Assembly (NCBI GenBank): GCA_963813355.1
Contig: CAWEYS010000034.1
Span: forward strand, 1 to 40,488
Direction: 5' to 3'
Source of the DNA: DATAGF01 sp963813355
Lineage (GTDB): Bacteria > Actinomycetota > Thermoleophilia > Miltoncostaeales > Miltoncostaeaceae
DNA length: 40,488 nucleotides
A model generated the notes under the pieces. The model saw only the letters and a program-made list of their open reading frames with translations. It was not told where the DNA came from and did not search any database. Below, piece after piece: positions 17,246 through 25,416 of the stretch (position 1 is its first letter; the number at the start of each line of letters is the position of its first letter). The position numbers and the translations under genes were made by a program.

Positions 17246-17469
17246 GTGGGTAGCCCCCTCATCCGCCGCCGCCCGCCATTCTCAGCGAGGACGAGGACGG
17301 CAATCCGGTGTGGATTTGCCCCCTCTGCATGGGGCCGATCCCCGAAAGGCTGGACAAGGACGGAGAGCCCGCGGGCCCCGACTACGCCGCCCATTACTGG
17401 AGTGAATTCGGTTGTACGGGAGGCATGGCTGGGGCGTGGGGGCAGTTCGGCCCGTCGCTGCGAAAGTAG
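17246..17469 (+). CDS. Small cysteine-containing protein, probably frameshifted
   Basis: Too short for usual gene calling. The second part is clearly coding-like: LSEDEDGNPVWICPLCMGPI, then PERLDKDGEPAGP, HYWSEFGCTGGM and GQFGPSLRK before a TAG at 17467. The CPLC pair and the later Cys suggest a partial zinc ribbon. The conserved frame has a stop just upstream and no start; GTG at 17246 (VGSPLIRRRPP) in the neighbouring frame would join after a single-base change near 17270. A bidirectional terminator follows. Confidence 0.45.
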
Positions 17470-17511
17470 GGGCCTCCCCCCGCTCACCCCCGGGAGGCGC
17501 CGCCGAGCAAC

Positions 17512-17538
17512 AAAAAACCCCGCCGGAGCGGGGCTTTT
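17512..17538. terminator. Bidirectional intrinsic terminator
   Basis: Stem CCCCGC/GCGGGG (17518-17523 with 17528-17533), loop CGGA, CTTTT on the plus side and six A on the left side, giving TTTTTTG on the minus strand. It ends the tRNA-fMet transcript on the minus strand and can also stop the small plus-strand gene. Confidence 0.85.
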
Positions 17539-17543
17539 CGATA

Positions 17544-17617
<74 letters not shown>

Positions 17618-17628
17618 GCGGTTTCAAA

Positions 17629-17656
17629 AGTGTAGTCGCCGAAGTCCTCAGGTCAA
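17629..17656 (-). promoter_or_regulatory. Promoter of tRNA-fMet
   Basis: On the minus strand TTGACC (17656-17651), a 16-base spacer, then TACACT (17634-17629), 11 bases before the mature tRNA 5' end. It overlaps the end of the MOSC gene, giving the tRNA its own start of transcription. Confidence 0.7.
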
Positions 17657-18385
17657 GGCCGCGGAGGCGGCGGAGAGAGTGACGGGCGCGCCGACCCGCG
17701 CCCAGCCGGGCTTGGCGACGCGGGCGTAGACGCCGAAGAGGTTCTCGCGGTCGCGCGCGAGGCCGGCGAGGACGCGATTGTCGCGCTCCAGGGTGTCCGG
17801 GTCGAAGGTCGTGACGGCGCAGCGCTCCGTGGGGGAGACGACCTGGAGCACCGGCCCGCCCTCCCCCAGGGCGAGGGCCCTTCCGACCCAGGCGGCCTCG
17901 GCGAACGGCTCGGGGTCGTCGAGCTCCACGAGGACGTTCGCGCGGAACCGGCGCCGGTCGATCTCCTCGCCGCCGACCCAGCCCTGCGCGGCGGTCAGGG
18001 AGGACGTGGTCAGCAGGTGGACCGGCGCGGCGTCGTGGACGCCCACGGCGCTGCTCACCAGGGCCACCGGATAGCCGAGCGCGCGGCCGATCTCGTCGGC
18101 CACACCGGGATCGTCCCAGGGCAGCTCCCACCCCTCGGGCGTGGTCACCTCGACGCCCTCCCCGGCCTCGGGGTCGGCGCACGAGGCCCGGAAGCCGAGC
18201 AGCGCGCGGGCGCGCCGCGCCGAGAGGGCGTTGCCCTCGGCGTCGACGACCGCGTGGCGGCGGTCGCCCAGGATCCCGAAGGGGCCGACGAACGCGCGCC
18301 GGGCGCGTTCGCCGCCGAACGACTTGACCGGGAAGCGCCAGAGGTCGGAGACGATCCCGACCGCGGTCCCGGCCGGCCCGCTCAG
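17648..18385 (-). CDS. MOSC-domain protein (molybdenum cofactor sulfurase C-terminal type)
   Basis: About 245 residues. The N-terminal MOSC barrel is seen as VSDLWRFPVKSFGGE and GILGDRRHAVVDAEGN. The MOSC core follows with RRFRANVLVEL and a conserved Cys in PTERCAVTTFDPDTL, as in YiiM/mARC-like proteins that bind sulfur on molybdenum cofactor or pyridoxal chemistry. A GTG at 18148 would remove the conserved N-terminal domain, so the start must be further upstream. The only candidate near the expected place is CTG at 18385-18383, overlapping the TGA of the preceding small membrane protein as CTGA. Substrate unknown. Confidence 0.8.
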   Translation of the reverse strand: MSGPAGTAVGIVSDLWRFPVKSFGGERARRAFVGPFGILGDRRHAVVDAEGNALSARRARALLGFRASCADPEAGEGVEVTTPEGWELPWDDPGVADEIGRALGYPVALVSSAVGVHDAAPVHLLTTSSLTAAQGWVGGEEIDRRRFRANVLVELDDPEPFAEAAWVGRALALGEGGPVLQVVSPTERCAVTTFDPDTLERDNRVLAGLARDRENLFGVYARVAKPGWARVGAPVTLSAASAALT

Positions 18386-18558
18386 CGCAGGGTGGCGAGC
18401 AGGATGACCACGATCAGCAGTATCCCGAGGCCCGCGTAGGTCCAGCGCAGGAGCCGCCGGCGGGACTCGCGCGTCGCCCCGGCGATGTTCCGCCGCGCGG
18501 CCTCGAGCTTCTCCGGATCGCGCTCGGGCTCGGGCCAGTCGTCGTCGTCGTCGTACGC
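18382..18558 (-). CDS. Small tail-anchored-like membrane protein
   Basis: 58 residues from a GTG at 18558: an acidic N terminus (AYDDDDDWPEPERDPEKLEA), a basic helix RRNIAGATRESRRRLLRW and a single C-terminal transmembrane segment (YAGLGILLIVVILLATLR). The layout suggests a protein inserted by its C terminus. It sits 32 bases downstream of rpoD and overlaps the MOSC gene by four bases. No family recognised. Confidence 0.7.
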   Translation of the reverse strand, partial: AYDDDDDWPEPERDPEKLEAARRNIAGATRESRRRLLRWTYAGLGILLIVVILLATLR

Positions 18559-18590
18559 CACCCCGTCAGGGTAGCGACCCGCCGTCGCCG

Positions 18591-19676
18591 CTAGGCGACG
18601 TCGCGCAGGCGCTGCGCCTCGGCGAGGCTTGCCAGCTTCTGCAGCGACTGGTTCTCGATCTGGCGGATCCGCTCGCGCGTCACGTTGAACGTGCGGCCGA
18701 CCTCGTCGAGGGTGCGCGGGTGCTCGCCCCCGAGGCCGTAGCGCAGCTCGAGCACGCGGCGCTCGCGGTAGCTCAGGGTGTTGAGGACGTCCCGAAGGGC
18801 CTCGTTGCGCAGCACCGTCTCGGCGGCCGACTCGGGCGCGACGGCCTTCTCGTCGGCGAGGAACTGGCCGAACTCCGACTCCTCGTCGTCGCCGACCGGC
18901 TTCTCGAGCGAGACCGGCGTCTGGGCGCTCCGCTTGATCGACTCGACCTCGGACTCGGGCAGCTTCACCGCGTCGGCGATCTCGGGGATCGTCGGCTCGC
19001 GGCCGAGCTCGCCCACCAGCTTGCGCTCGGCGCGGTTGATCTTGTTGAGCTTCTCGACGACGTGGACCGGCATGCGGATCGTGCGGCCCTTGTCCGCGAT
19101 GGCGCGGGCGACCGCCTGGCGGATCCACCAGGTCGCGTAGGTCGAGAACTTGAAGCCCTTGCGGTAGTCGAACTTCTCGGCGGCGCGGACCAGCCCGAGC
19201 GTGCCCTCCTGGATCAGGTCGAGGAACGCCAGGCCCTGGTTGCGGTAGTTCTTGGCGATCGAGACGACGAGCCGCAGGTTGGACTCGACCATCTTCTTCT
19301 TGGCGGCCTGGTCGCCGAGCTCGATCAGCTTCGCCAGCTCGACCTCCTGGGCGGCGGTGAGCAGGGGCACCCGGCCCACGTCCTTGAGGAAGAGCTGCAG
19401 CGCGTCGGTGCTGGTGTCGGCCTTCAGGTTGAGCTTGCGCGGGGGCCGGTCGGCGGCCTCGGCGATCTGCGCCAGCCGCTCGCGCGCCTCGCCGTCCTCC
19501 ACCAGCTCCACCCCGATCTCGTCGAGGTGGCGGTAGAGACCCTCGGCGGCACCCTCGTCCAGGGAGACGCCCTCGACGGACTGCGCGACCTCGTCGATGC
19601 TCAGGAAGCCCTGCTCCTGCCCGCGGGCAAGGAGGGACTGCACCTCTTCAAGGACGAGCATCTCGCTGACCGTCAT
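18591..19676 (-). CDS. rpoD: Principal RNA polymerase sigma factor RpoD/SigA
   Basis: 361 residues, the housekeeping sigma-70. Region 1.1 remnants at the N terminus (LLARGQEQGFLSIDEVAQ), region 1.2 TDALQLFLKDVGRVPLLTA, region 2 with NLRLVVSIAKNYRNQGLAFL and GFKFSTYATWWIRQAV, region 3 (NRAERKLVGELGREPTIPEI), and region 4 with LSYRERRVLELRYGLGG and the helix-turn-helix TLDEVGRTFNVTRERIRQIE. The ATG follows a strong GGAGGTGAGG ribosome site. It has its own promoter, with a LexA-box-like palindrome at the predicted start of transcription. It is shorter than E. coli RpoD, as is normal for actinomycete group 1 sigmas without the large non-conserved region. Confidence 0.97.
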   Translation of the reverse strand: MTVSEMLVLEEVQSLLARGQEQGFLSIDEVAQSVEGVSLDEGAAEGLYRHLDEIGVELVEDGEARERLAQIAEAADRPPRKLNLKADTSTDALQLFLKDVGRVPLLTAAQEVELAKLIELGDQAAKKKMVESNLRLVVSIAKNYRNQGLAFLDLIQEGTLGLVRAAEKFDYRKGFKFSTYATWWIRQAVARAIADKGRTIRMPVHVVEKLNKINRAERKLVGELGREPTIPEIADAVKLPESEVESIKRSAQTPVSLEKPVGDDEESEFGQFLADEKAVAPESAAETVLRNEALRDVLNTLSYRERRVLELRYGLGGEHPRTLDEVGRTFNVTRERIRQIENQSLQKLASLAEAQRLRDVA

Positions 19677-19744
19677 GTCCTCACCTCCGGCTGGACGCCA
19701 TCGATCTCGTGGACGGGTCCACGCCCACCGCCGGCCGCCCGGAA

Positions 19745-19758
19745 CGAACGCCCGTTCG
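19745..19758. promoter_or_regulatory. LexA/SOS-box-like palindrome at the rpoD promoter
   Basis: CGAAC, four bases, GTTCG: the arms and spacing match the Gram-positive/actinomycete SOS box (CGAAC-N4-GTTCG). It lies just downstream of the -10 and covers the predicted start of transcription, where a repressor would block initiation. Confidence 0.5.
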
Positions 19759-19760
19759 CT

Positions 19761-19788
19761 ACGCTACCGCTTCACTTCTTGAAGTCAA
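19761..19788 (-). promoter_or_regulatory. rpoD promoter
   Basis: On the minus strand TTGACT (19788-19783), a 16-base spacer and TAGCGT (19766-19761), giving a start near 19754 and an untranslated leader of about 75 bases. The -35 region lies within a palindrome-like ACTTC-TT-GAAGT. Confidence 0.7.
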
Positions 19789-19935
19789 TGCCACCGGCAG
19801 TCTTCCATCGGCCGGAGACGCCCGGAACTTGAGCCCTCAGAGGCGTCTACGAGGAGACGCGCCGAGTGGACCTGTCGCCGGGGGATTTCTGGGCGCTGCG
19901 AGGCATTCCCTTCCCGCAAGGCGGCGGCATCATCA

Positions 19936-19969
19936 CACGCGCGGCTTAAGCGTCGGTTAAGCCCGCGTG
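19936..19969. terminator. Hairpin downstream of the TPR-like gene
   Basis: CACGCGCGGCTTAA pairs with TTAAGCCCGCGTG across a 7-base loop with one mismatch. It lies about 35 bases after the stop at 20003 on the minus strand. It lacks a T-run behind it on that strand, so termination is plausible but not proven. Confidence 0.4.
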
Positions 19970-20002
19970 CGGAGGCGATGAAGTTCTCGTCGTTTTTTCG
20001 CG

Positions 20003-20761
20003 TCAACCGCCGCCTCTGCTCTCGAGCTCCGTGAGCAGTGCGGTGGCCGTCCTCCCGAGGCGGGTGTCCGCGCCGAGCGCGACCGTCCGCTCCCAGGCGC
20101 TCTGGGCGGCGGCGGCGCGGCGGCGATAGATCTCGACCCAGCCCTGGTTGAAGGCGACGAGCTGGTCCTCCGGGTGCTCGCGGGCGAGCGCCGCCAGCCC
20201 CGCCGCCGCCCGCCCGAGCCCGGCGCCGCCGCCGGCGCCCTCGACCATCGCCAGGCCGGCGCGGGCGGCGAGGTCGTCCGGCGCCCGGGCGGCGGCGGCC
20301 CGGTAGGCCCGCGTGGCGTTCTCCGGGTCGCCGAGCAGCTGGAGGACCGAGCCGAGCTCGACCAGGCGGCGCGGGTCGGGGTCGCTCCGGGCGAGCTCGC
20401 TCAGGCGGACCGCCTGCCGGATCGGGGGGAGGTCTCCCACGCCGTCGGGCAGGGGGCGGTCGAGCACCAGCGCGAGCGGCGGCAGCCCGTCGCCCGCGGC
20501 GAGCGCGCCTCCCGGCACCTGGACTGGCCCGCCGGGGGCCACCGCCTGGGCCTCGTCGCGGGCGCCCTCCCCGACGGGCGAGTCGAGCGCGTCGGCGATC
20601 AGCAGCGCGGCGCCGACGGCGACGATCCAGACGCCGAGCAGGACGGCGAGCCGGCGCGGGGTGAGGCCGAGGCGGAGCCGGCGGGGCGCGGGCGGTGGCG
20701 GGGCCTCTGACACGGGCGCTCCCGACGTTAGCCGGATGCGGGTGGGTTGACCACTGACCAT
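20003..20761 (-). CDS. Membrane-anchored TPR-like protein
   Basis: About 252 residues from the ATG at 20761 (MVSGQPTRIRL), a Pro-rich cytoplasmic stretch, then one transmembrane helix (about residues 35-55, LAVLLGVWIVAVGAALLIA). An outer domain follows with tetratricopeptide-like helices: ELGSVLQLLGDPENATRAYR and GWVEIYRRRAAAAQSAWERT. Such proteins act as scaffolds or assembly factors. An upstream GTG/ATG extends the frame to 20803 but runs into the divergent HxlR promoter. Function not recognised. Confidence 0.7.
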   Translation of the reverse strand: MVSGQPTRIRLTSGAPVSEAPPPPAPRRLRLGLTPRRLAVLLGVWIVAVGAALLIADALDSPVGEGARDEAQAVAPGGPVQVPGGALAAGDGLPPLALVLDRPLPDGVGDLPPIRQAVRLSELARSDPDPRRLVELGSVLQLLGDPENATRAYRAAAARAPDDLAARAGLAMVEGAGGGAGLGRAAAGLAALAREHPEDQLVAFNQGWVEIYRRRAAAAQSAWERTVALGADTRLGRTATALLTELESRGGG

Positions 20762-20797
20762 CGTCACGGCGCCCTCGGGGATCCGGTCCCACGGTGG

Positions 20798-20803
20798 TAA
20801 CAT
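20798..20803 (+). promoter_or_regulatory. Putative -10 element of the HxlR gene
   Basis: TAACAT, preceded by TGG, ends 11 bases before the ATG at 20815, implying a very short or absent leader. This supports the ATG at 20815 over the GTG at 20794. Confidence 0.4.
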
Positions 20804-20814
20804 CTGCGACGATC

Positions 20815-21192
20815 ATGGGGTCCCCAACCGCGCCGGATGCCGCGGGCGTCACGTGTCCCGTCCTCGCCACGGCCCACATCGTGTCCGGAAAGTGGACCCT
20901 GGTGATGCTCCGCGATCTCGCCGAGGGGCCGCGGCGGTTCAGCGAGCTCCAGCGCTCGCTCGCCGGCATCAGCCCGCGGACGCTCTCGATCCGGCTCCGC
21001 GCGCTGGAGTGTGAGGGCATCGTGGAGCGGCGCGAGTTCGCCGAGATGCCGCCCCGGGTGGAGTACCGCCTCACGACGAAGGGCGCGGCGCTCGCCCCGA
21101 TAGTGGACGCGATGCGCGCATACGGCACGCGCTGGCTCGCCGACGACTGCGCCGAGAACGGCGCGGTCGCCCGCGTGCTCGAGGTCGTCTAG
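20815..21192 (+). CDS. HxlR-family winged-helix regulator
   Basis: 125 residues. A single winged helix-turn-helix domain with the HxlR signature: a Cys near the N terminus (VTCPVLATAHIVSGKWTLVM), RDLAEGPRRFSELQRSL, ISPRTLSIRLRALECEGIVE and the wing PPRVEYRLTTKGAAL. Many HxlR proteins sense electrophiles or aldehydes through that N-terminal Cys; this is possible here but not shown. It is divergent from the TPR-like gene and convergent with a methyltransferase, whose stop it overlaps by 4 bases. Likely autoregulated. Confidence 0.88.
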   Translation: MGSPTAPDAAGVTCPVLATAHIVSGKWTLVMLRDLAEGPRRFSELQRSLAGISPRTLSIRLRALECEGIVERREFAEMPPRVEYRLTTKGAALAPIVDAMRAYGTRWLADDCAENGAVARVLEVV

Positions 21193-22109
21193 CCCGGCCG
21201 CCTGCTGCGCAGGAAGCGCAGGGGCAGGTAGAGGGTGTGGGGCATCCTGCGCTCGAGCACGCGGCGCAGCTCCTCGCGACCGTCCTCGTCGAGCAGGTGG
21301 GCGATGTAGGTGCGCGAGAAGACCGCCCAGGCACCGTCGATGTCCTCCATGACCACGGCGAACTGGACGTCCTGCTCCTCGACCGTCCCCATGCCGGCCT
21401 CGTTGAAGGCCACCTGGTCGCGCGGCTCGTGCGGCATGCTGGCGCGGCTCGCGCGCCCCGCGAGCGCCCCGGGCGCGCGGCGGCCGACCACCGCGATGAC
21501 GGCGCCCATGAAGGACGCGTCGATCGGGCGCAGGCGGTCGAAGGCCGTGACCGTCGCGACCAGGCGCCCGCCCGGCCGCAGGACCCGGAAGATCTCGCTC
21601 GCGGCCCGGGGGAGGTCGGGGATCTGCTCCAGCACGAGGCTCGCCACCGCGCAATCGAAGGCGCGGTCGGGCACGTTGGCCATGGCCTGCACGTCGCCGC
21701 GCCGGAACAGGACGGGCAGGTCGGCGGGCGTCCGCGCCTGTGCCTCCTCGACGCACTCGGGGCTCGAGTCGATGCCGACGACCATCCCCTCGGCGCCGAC
21801 CACGCGCGCCGCGGCCCGCGTGGCCCCGCCGGAGCCGCAGCCGAGGTCGAGCACCCGCTCGCCCGTGACGACCGGCGCCCACGCGATCGGGCTGTCGTAG
21901 AGCTGCACGCCGCGGTTCCCGGGCAGCACCGCCAGGGACTCCTCGGTCGCGGCCGGGTCGAGCGCGTGCACGGCGCGGTAGAAGCGGGTGGCGAGCGCGC
22001 CGATCAGCGGCGTGCCGGAGGCGATCTCGCCGCGGATCTCCGCCAGGGCCTCCTCGGGCCCGGGCTCGGCGACCCGGGCGCCGGCCGGGTCCTCGGCGGA
22101 GGGGTCCAT
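21189..22109 (-). CDS. Class I SAM-dependent methyltransferase
   Basis: 306 residues. SAM-binding motif VLDLGCGSGGATRAA (about residues 85-99), VVGIDSSPECVEEA, RAFDCAVASLVLEQIPD and RPGGRLVATV are those of UbiE-like methyltransferases. The N-terminal 80 residues (FYRAVHALDPAA, LPGNRGVQLY) and the C-terminal region (DIDGAWAVFSRTYIAHLLDE, RMPHTLYLPLRFLRS) are helical additions. Substrate unknown. Divergent from the glycosyltransferase gene with 35 bases between starts. Confidence 0.85.
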   Translation of the reverse strand: MDPSAEDPAGARVAEPGPEEALAEIRGEIASGTPLIGALATRFYRAVHALDPAATEESLAVLPGNRGVQLYDSPIAWAPVVTGERVLDLGCGSGGATRAAARVVGAEGMVVGIDSSPECVEEAQARTPADLPVLFRRGDVQAMANVPDRAFDCAVASLVLEQIPDLPRAASEIFRVLRPGGRLVATVTAFDRLRPIDASFMGAVIAVVGRRAPGALAGRASRASMPHEPRDQVAFNEAGMGTVEEQDVQFAVVMEDIDGAWAVFSRTYIAHLLDEDGREELRRVLERRMPHTLYLPLRFLRSRRPG

Positions 22110-22144
22110 CCCCTGATGCTACCCGCGGGCTACGATCGGCCCTG

Positions 22145-23299
22145 GTGAGGGTGCGTCTGGTCAGCGGTGCCGCCGAGCCCTTCGGGGCCGTCGTCCACGC
22201 GCTGGCGGTCGCCGACGGCCTGGAGGCGCTGGGGCACCGCGCCGAGGTCTGGGCGCCGGACACGGCCGGGGCGGCCCTCCAGGGCGCCGAGCGGGCGCGC
22301 GTGCGAACCGTGGCCGTGCCCCGGGAGGGGGCCGACCCCGACGAGCGCGTGCGCGCCTCCGCGGCGGCGCTGTCGCGCACGCTCGCCCTCGCCGAGCCGG
22401 CCGACGTGGAGCACGCCCAGGACCCGATCGCCGGGGCGGCGCTCCTGGCGCTGCGCGTCCGCCGTGGCGGGGGCGCGGTCGTCCGGACGGTCCACCACAT
22501 CGACTCCGGGGTGCCGGGCCTGCAGGAGCCCGAGCGGGCCTCGATCCAGGGGGCCGACGCCTGCATCTGCCTGTCGGCGTTCTGGGCCGGCCGGCTCCGG
22601 GCCGAATACGGGGTGGAGGCCGCCGTGGTGCCCGACGGGGTCGACGTGGAGCGGTTCGCGTCGTCCCCCCGGAGCCGGGCCGAGGCCGGCGCCCTGTTCG
22701 GATGGGGCGCCCGCCCGACCATCCTCGCCCTCGGGGGGATCTCCCGCCGCAAGGGCAGCCGCGTCCTGCTCGAGGCCTTCGCGCGCGCCCGCTCGCGGTT
22801 GGGCGACGACGGCCTGCTGGCGATCGCCGGCCCCGACGGCGACGCGGGCGACTACGCCGAGGGCTGGCGCGCCGACGCGGCGCGCCTGGGCCTGGAGGTC
22901 GCCGGCCGACGCCCGGGCCCCGGCGCCTCGGTGGCGCTGCTCGGCGCCGTGCCCGCCCGCGACATGCCGGTCCTCTACCGGGCGGTGGACGCCCTCGCCT
23001 ACCCGTCCACCCGCGAGGGCTTCGGCCTGGCGGTGCTCGAGGCGGCCAGCGCCGGCGTGCCGGCCGCGGTCAGCGACATCGCGGTGCTACGGGAGACCCT
23101 GACCGACGGGCGCGACTGCCTGATGGTCCCGCCCGGCCATTCGGGCGCGCTCGCCGACGCGCTGGTGCGCCTGGTGCGCGACGCGGACCTCCGCGCCCGC
23201 CTGCTGGCCGGGGGCCGCGAGACGGCCGCGCGCTTCCGCTGGGACGACGTCGTCGCGGCCCACCTGCGGGTCTACGAGGGCGTGCTGTCGGCGCGATGA
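22145..23299 (+). CDS. GT4-family glycosyltransferase (MSMEG_0565-like)
   Basis: 384 residues from a GTG. GT-B fold with an N-terminal VRLVSGAAEPFGAVVHALAV, middle VRTVHHIDSGVPGLQEPE and ACICLSAFWAGRL, then VVPDGVDVERF. The C-terminal nucleotide-sugar domain has ILALGGISRRKGSRVLLEAF and the EX7E-like YPSTREGFGLAVLEAASAG. The text around HHID and the VP-DGVD segment resemble the MSMEG_0565 subfamily known in a nitrogen-related gene cluster, but none of the other members of that cluster is in the window. Acceptor unknown. It overlaps the convergent Get3-like gene by 28 bases. Confidence 0.85.
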   Translation: MRVRLVSGAAEPFGAVVHALAVADGLEALGHRAEVWAPDTAGAALQGAERARVRTVAVPREGADPDERVRASAAALSRTLALAEPADVEHAQDPIAGAALLALRVRRGGGAVVRTVHHIDSGVPGLQEPERASIQGADACICLSAFWAGRLRAEYGVEAAVVPDGVDVERFASSPRSRAEAGALFGWGARPTILALGGISRRKGSRVLLEAFARARSRLGDDGLLAIAGPDGDAGDYAEGWRADAARLGLEVAGRRPGPGASVALLGAVPARDMPVLYRAVDALAYPSTREGFGLAVLEAASAGVPAAVSDIAVLRETLTDGRDCLMVPPGHSGALADALVRLVRDADLRARLLAGGRETAARFRWDDVVAAHLRVYEGVLSAR

Positions 23300-24453
23300 G
23301 GCCCCACACCCTTTTCGGGCTCGGCCGCTCTCGGCGGCGGCCGGCCCTCATCGGAGAGGGCGGCGGCGACGTCCCCCAGCCCCTCGAGCTCGACCGGCTC
23401 GCGCTCGAACGCCGGCACCTCGGTGACCGGCGCGCCGTTGAGCGCCCCCGAGAGCGCCTCGCGGGCGTCCAGGTCCCGCAGCGCGAGGATCTGCTCCTCG
23501 CGCTGGCTCGCGGCCGCGCGCTCGGCGAGCGAGGCCGGCTCGGGGGCGCCGGCCGCGGCGAGCGCGGGCACGAGCGTCTCCGGCGCGGCAAGGCCCCCCG
23601 GCGGCAGCGGGTGGACCCGGTTGAGCACCAATCCGGCGAGCGGGTAGCCGTCCTCGCCCAGCCGGCGCCCGAGCGCCACCGCCTGGCCGACGGCCTCGGA
23701 GTCCGGGGCGGCGACCACCACGAAGCCCGCCTCCGGCGACCGCAGCAGGGCGTCGACGGCCTTGGCGCGGGCGGCGAAGCCGTCGTACATGCCGTCGAAC
23801 GCGGCGAGGAAGTCGCTGAGGTCGCGCATCAGCTGGGTGCCCGTCAGGCGCTCCAGCAGCGAGAAGGCGGTGCTGGTGCCCGCGGCGATCATCCTCCGCC
23901 CGAAGCCGGCGCCGGGCACCGGCGGGCGCAGCAGCAGCCGCAGCGCCCGGCCCTCGATGAACCGGGTGATGCGCGCCGGCGCGTCGAGGAAGTCGAGGGC
24001 GTTCTGCGATGGCGGCGTGTCGAGCACGATGACGTCGAAGGAGCCGCCCTCGACCAGCTCGTGCAGCCGCTCGACCGCCATGTAGTCCTGGGCCCCCGCG
24101 ACGGCGCCCGACAGGTGGCGGTAGATCCGGTTGGCGAGGATCCTCTCGCGCGCCTCGGGGGTCGGCGCCTCGCGCGAGACCAGGCGGTCGAAGGTCGCCT
24201 TCGCGTCGAGCTGGAGCGCCCAGAGCTCGGCGCCGCCCGGCCCGGGCTCGGCCGGCACGCGCCGCGGCTCGTCGGACAGGCCCTCCATCCCGAGGGCGGT
24301 GGCGAGCCGCCGCGCCGGGTCGATGGTCACCACCACGGTCCGCGCGCCCCCGCGGGCCAGGCCCAGGCCGAGCCCGGCCGAGACGGTCGTCTTGCCGACG
24401 CCCCCGGCCCCGCAGCACACGACGATCCGGCGACCCTCGACCGCCTCGATCAC
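23272..24453 (-). CDS. ArsA/Get3-like ATPase, second of a tandem pair (BagB-like)
   Basis: 393 residues. Deviant Walker A GAGGVGKTT (about residues 14-22), switch I VVTIDPARRLATALGM and switch II VIVLDTPPSQNALDFLDAP define the ArsA/Get3 family. The GTG start overlaps the stop of the upstream ATPase (GTGA). Actinobacteria such as Mycobacterium have a comparable pair (Rv3679-Rv3680, named Bag for bacterial Get3-like), where the two proteins act together. The arsenite-binding cysteines of ArsA are not evident. Likely role: cytoplasmic client or membrane-protein handling, by analogy. It ends convergently with the glycosyltransferase. Confidence 0.88.
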   Translation of the reverse strand: MIEAVEGRRIVVCCGAGGVGKTTVSAGLGLGLARGGARTVVVTIDPARRLATALGMEGLSDEPRRVPAEPGPGGAELWALQLDAKATFDRLVSREAPTPEARERILANRIYRHLSGAVAGAQDYMAVERLHELVEGGSFDVIVLDTPPSQNALDFLDAPARITRFIEGRALRLLLRPPVPGAGFGRRMIAAGTSTAFSLLERLTGTQLMRDLSDFLAAFDGMYDGFAARAKAVDALLRSPEAGFVVVAAPDSEAVGQAVALGRRLGEDGYPLAGLVLNRVHPLPPGGLAAPETLVPALAAAGAPEPASLAERAAASQREEQILALRDLDAREALSGALNGAPVTEVPAFEREPVELEGLGDVAAALSDEGRPPPRAAEPEKGVGPHRADSTPS

Positions 24454-25385
24454 GGGCGGCCGTTCCGCGAGACGGCGCCGGCCAGCGCCCCGGCCAGCTC
24501 GTCGAGGGCCGCAAGGTCGAACCGGCGCCGCACCAGCTCGGGCAGCTCGAGCACCGGCAGGCCCGTGCCCTCGGCCAGCCGCAGCCGGTAGCCCGCGTCG
24601 GAGCGCTGCTCGGAGAGGTGGCGCAGCCCGGCGGCGGCGGCCCGCGAGGCCGGCCCGTCGGCCGTCGCCGCGAGGGCCGCCAGCGCGGGCTCCTCGTCGG
24701 GCCGGAAGCGCTCGCCGCGGACGCCGTTCAGCACGGCGGCCGCCACCGGCATCCCGCGCTCGCGCAGGGCGGCCGCGGCCTCGATCGCCTCGGAGACGGC
24801 GAGCTCCTCGGGCCGGGCGACGATCGCGATGCCGGTGGCCGCGGGATGGGTCACCACCTCCTGGATCCGCGCCGCCTGGTCGGCGATGGGGCCTCCGCCG
24901 GCGATCTCCTCCACGTTGCCGGCCGTCTCCAGGAGCGCGACGCCGTGCCCGGTGGCGGGGCAGTCGACCACGAGCTGGTCCCAGACGGGCCGGCGGTCCT
25001 CGTGGAGCGCCACGGCGTAGGTCCACACCTTGCCGACGGTCACGAGCTCGGGGAGGCCGGGCGCGGCGGCGGCGAAGGTGCCGAACGCGCGGCTGCGGGT
25101 CAGCAGCTCCACCAGCGGCCGCACCTTGAGCTGGCCGGTCAGGTACTCCTCGATCGCGTGCTCGACGTCGACCTGCACCCCGAACAGCCCGGGAGCGAGC
25201 TCGGCCGGGGCCTCGTGCCCAACGCTCGCCCCGCGGAACAGCCGCGAGAGGCGGTCCTGGCCCGCCACCTCGATGAGCAGCGAGCGCTTGCCGGCGCGGG
25301 CCGCGGCGAGCCCGAGGGCGGCCGAGACGGTGCTCTTGCCCACGCCGCCCTTGCCCAGGACGAAGCAGAGCCGCCGCTGCGACAG
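24450..25385 (-). CDS. ArsA/Get3-like ATPase, first of a tandem pair (BagA-like)
   Basis: About 311 residues. Walker A GKGGVGKST near the N terminus, LIEVAGQDRLSRLF as switch I region and LVVDCPATGHGVALLET as switch II region (a variant of DTPPTGH). VKPLVELL-like text (KVRPLVELLTRSRAF) and a C-terminal LPELVRRRFDLAALDELAG follow. No ATG, GTG or TTG precedes the P-loop before the upstream stop region; the first plausible start is a CTG at 25385 (LSQRRLCFVLGKGG), so the start is uncertain. It stands directly upstream of the second ATPase, and both probably form a heteromer. Confidence 0.85.
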   Translation of the reverse strand: MSQRRLCFVLGKGGVGKSTVSAALGLAAARAGKRSLLIEVAGQDRLSRLFRGASVGHEAPAELAPGLFGVQVDVEHAIEEYLTGQLKVRPLVELLTRSRAFGTFAAAAPGLPELVTVGKVWTYAVALHEDRRPVWDQLVVDCPATGHGVALLETAGNVEEIAGGGPIADQAARIQEVVTHPAATGIAIVARPEELAVSEAIEAAAALRERGMPVAAAVLNGVRGERFRPDEEPALAALAATADGPASRAAAAGLRHLSEQRSDAGYRLRLAEGTGLPVLELPELVRRRFDLAALDELAGALAGAVSRNGRP

Positions 25386-25416
25386 CGGCGGTCCGGCCGG
25401 GCCCGGTATGGCCGCG

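Larger units (their letters stand above)
19677..20002. other. rpoD upstream region, 326 bases
   Basis: No gene seen. It holds the rpoD promoter, the LexA-like box and a hairpin (listed). A run of six T at about 19992-19997 on the plus strand lies just past the end of the TPR-like gene. Confidence 0.6.
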
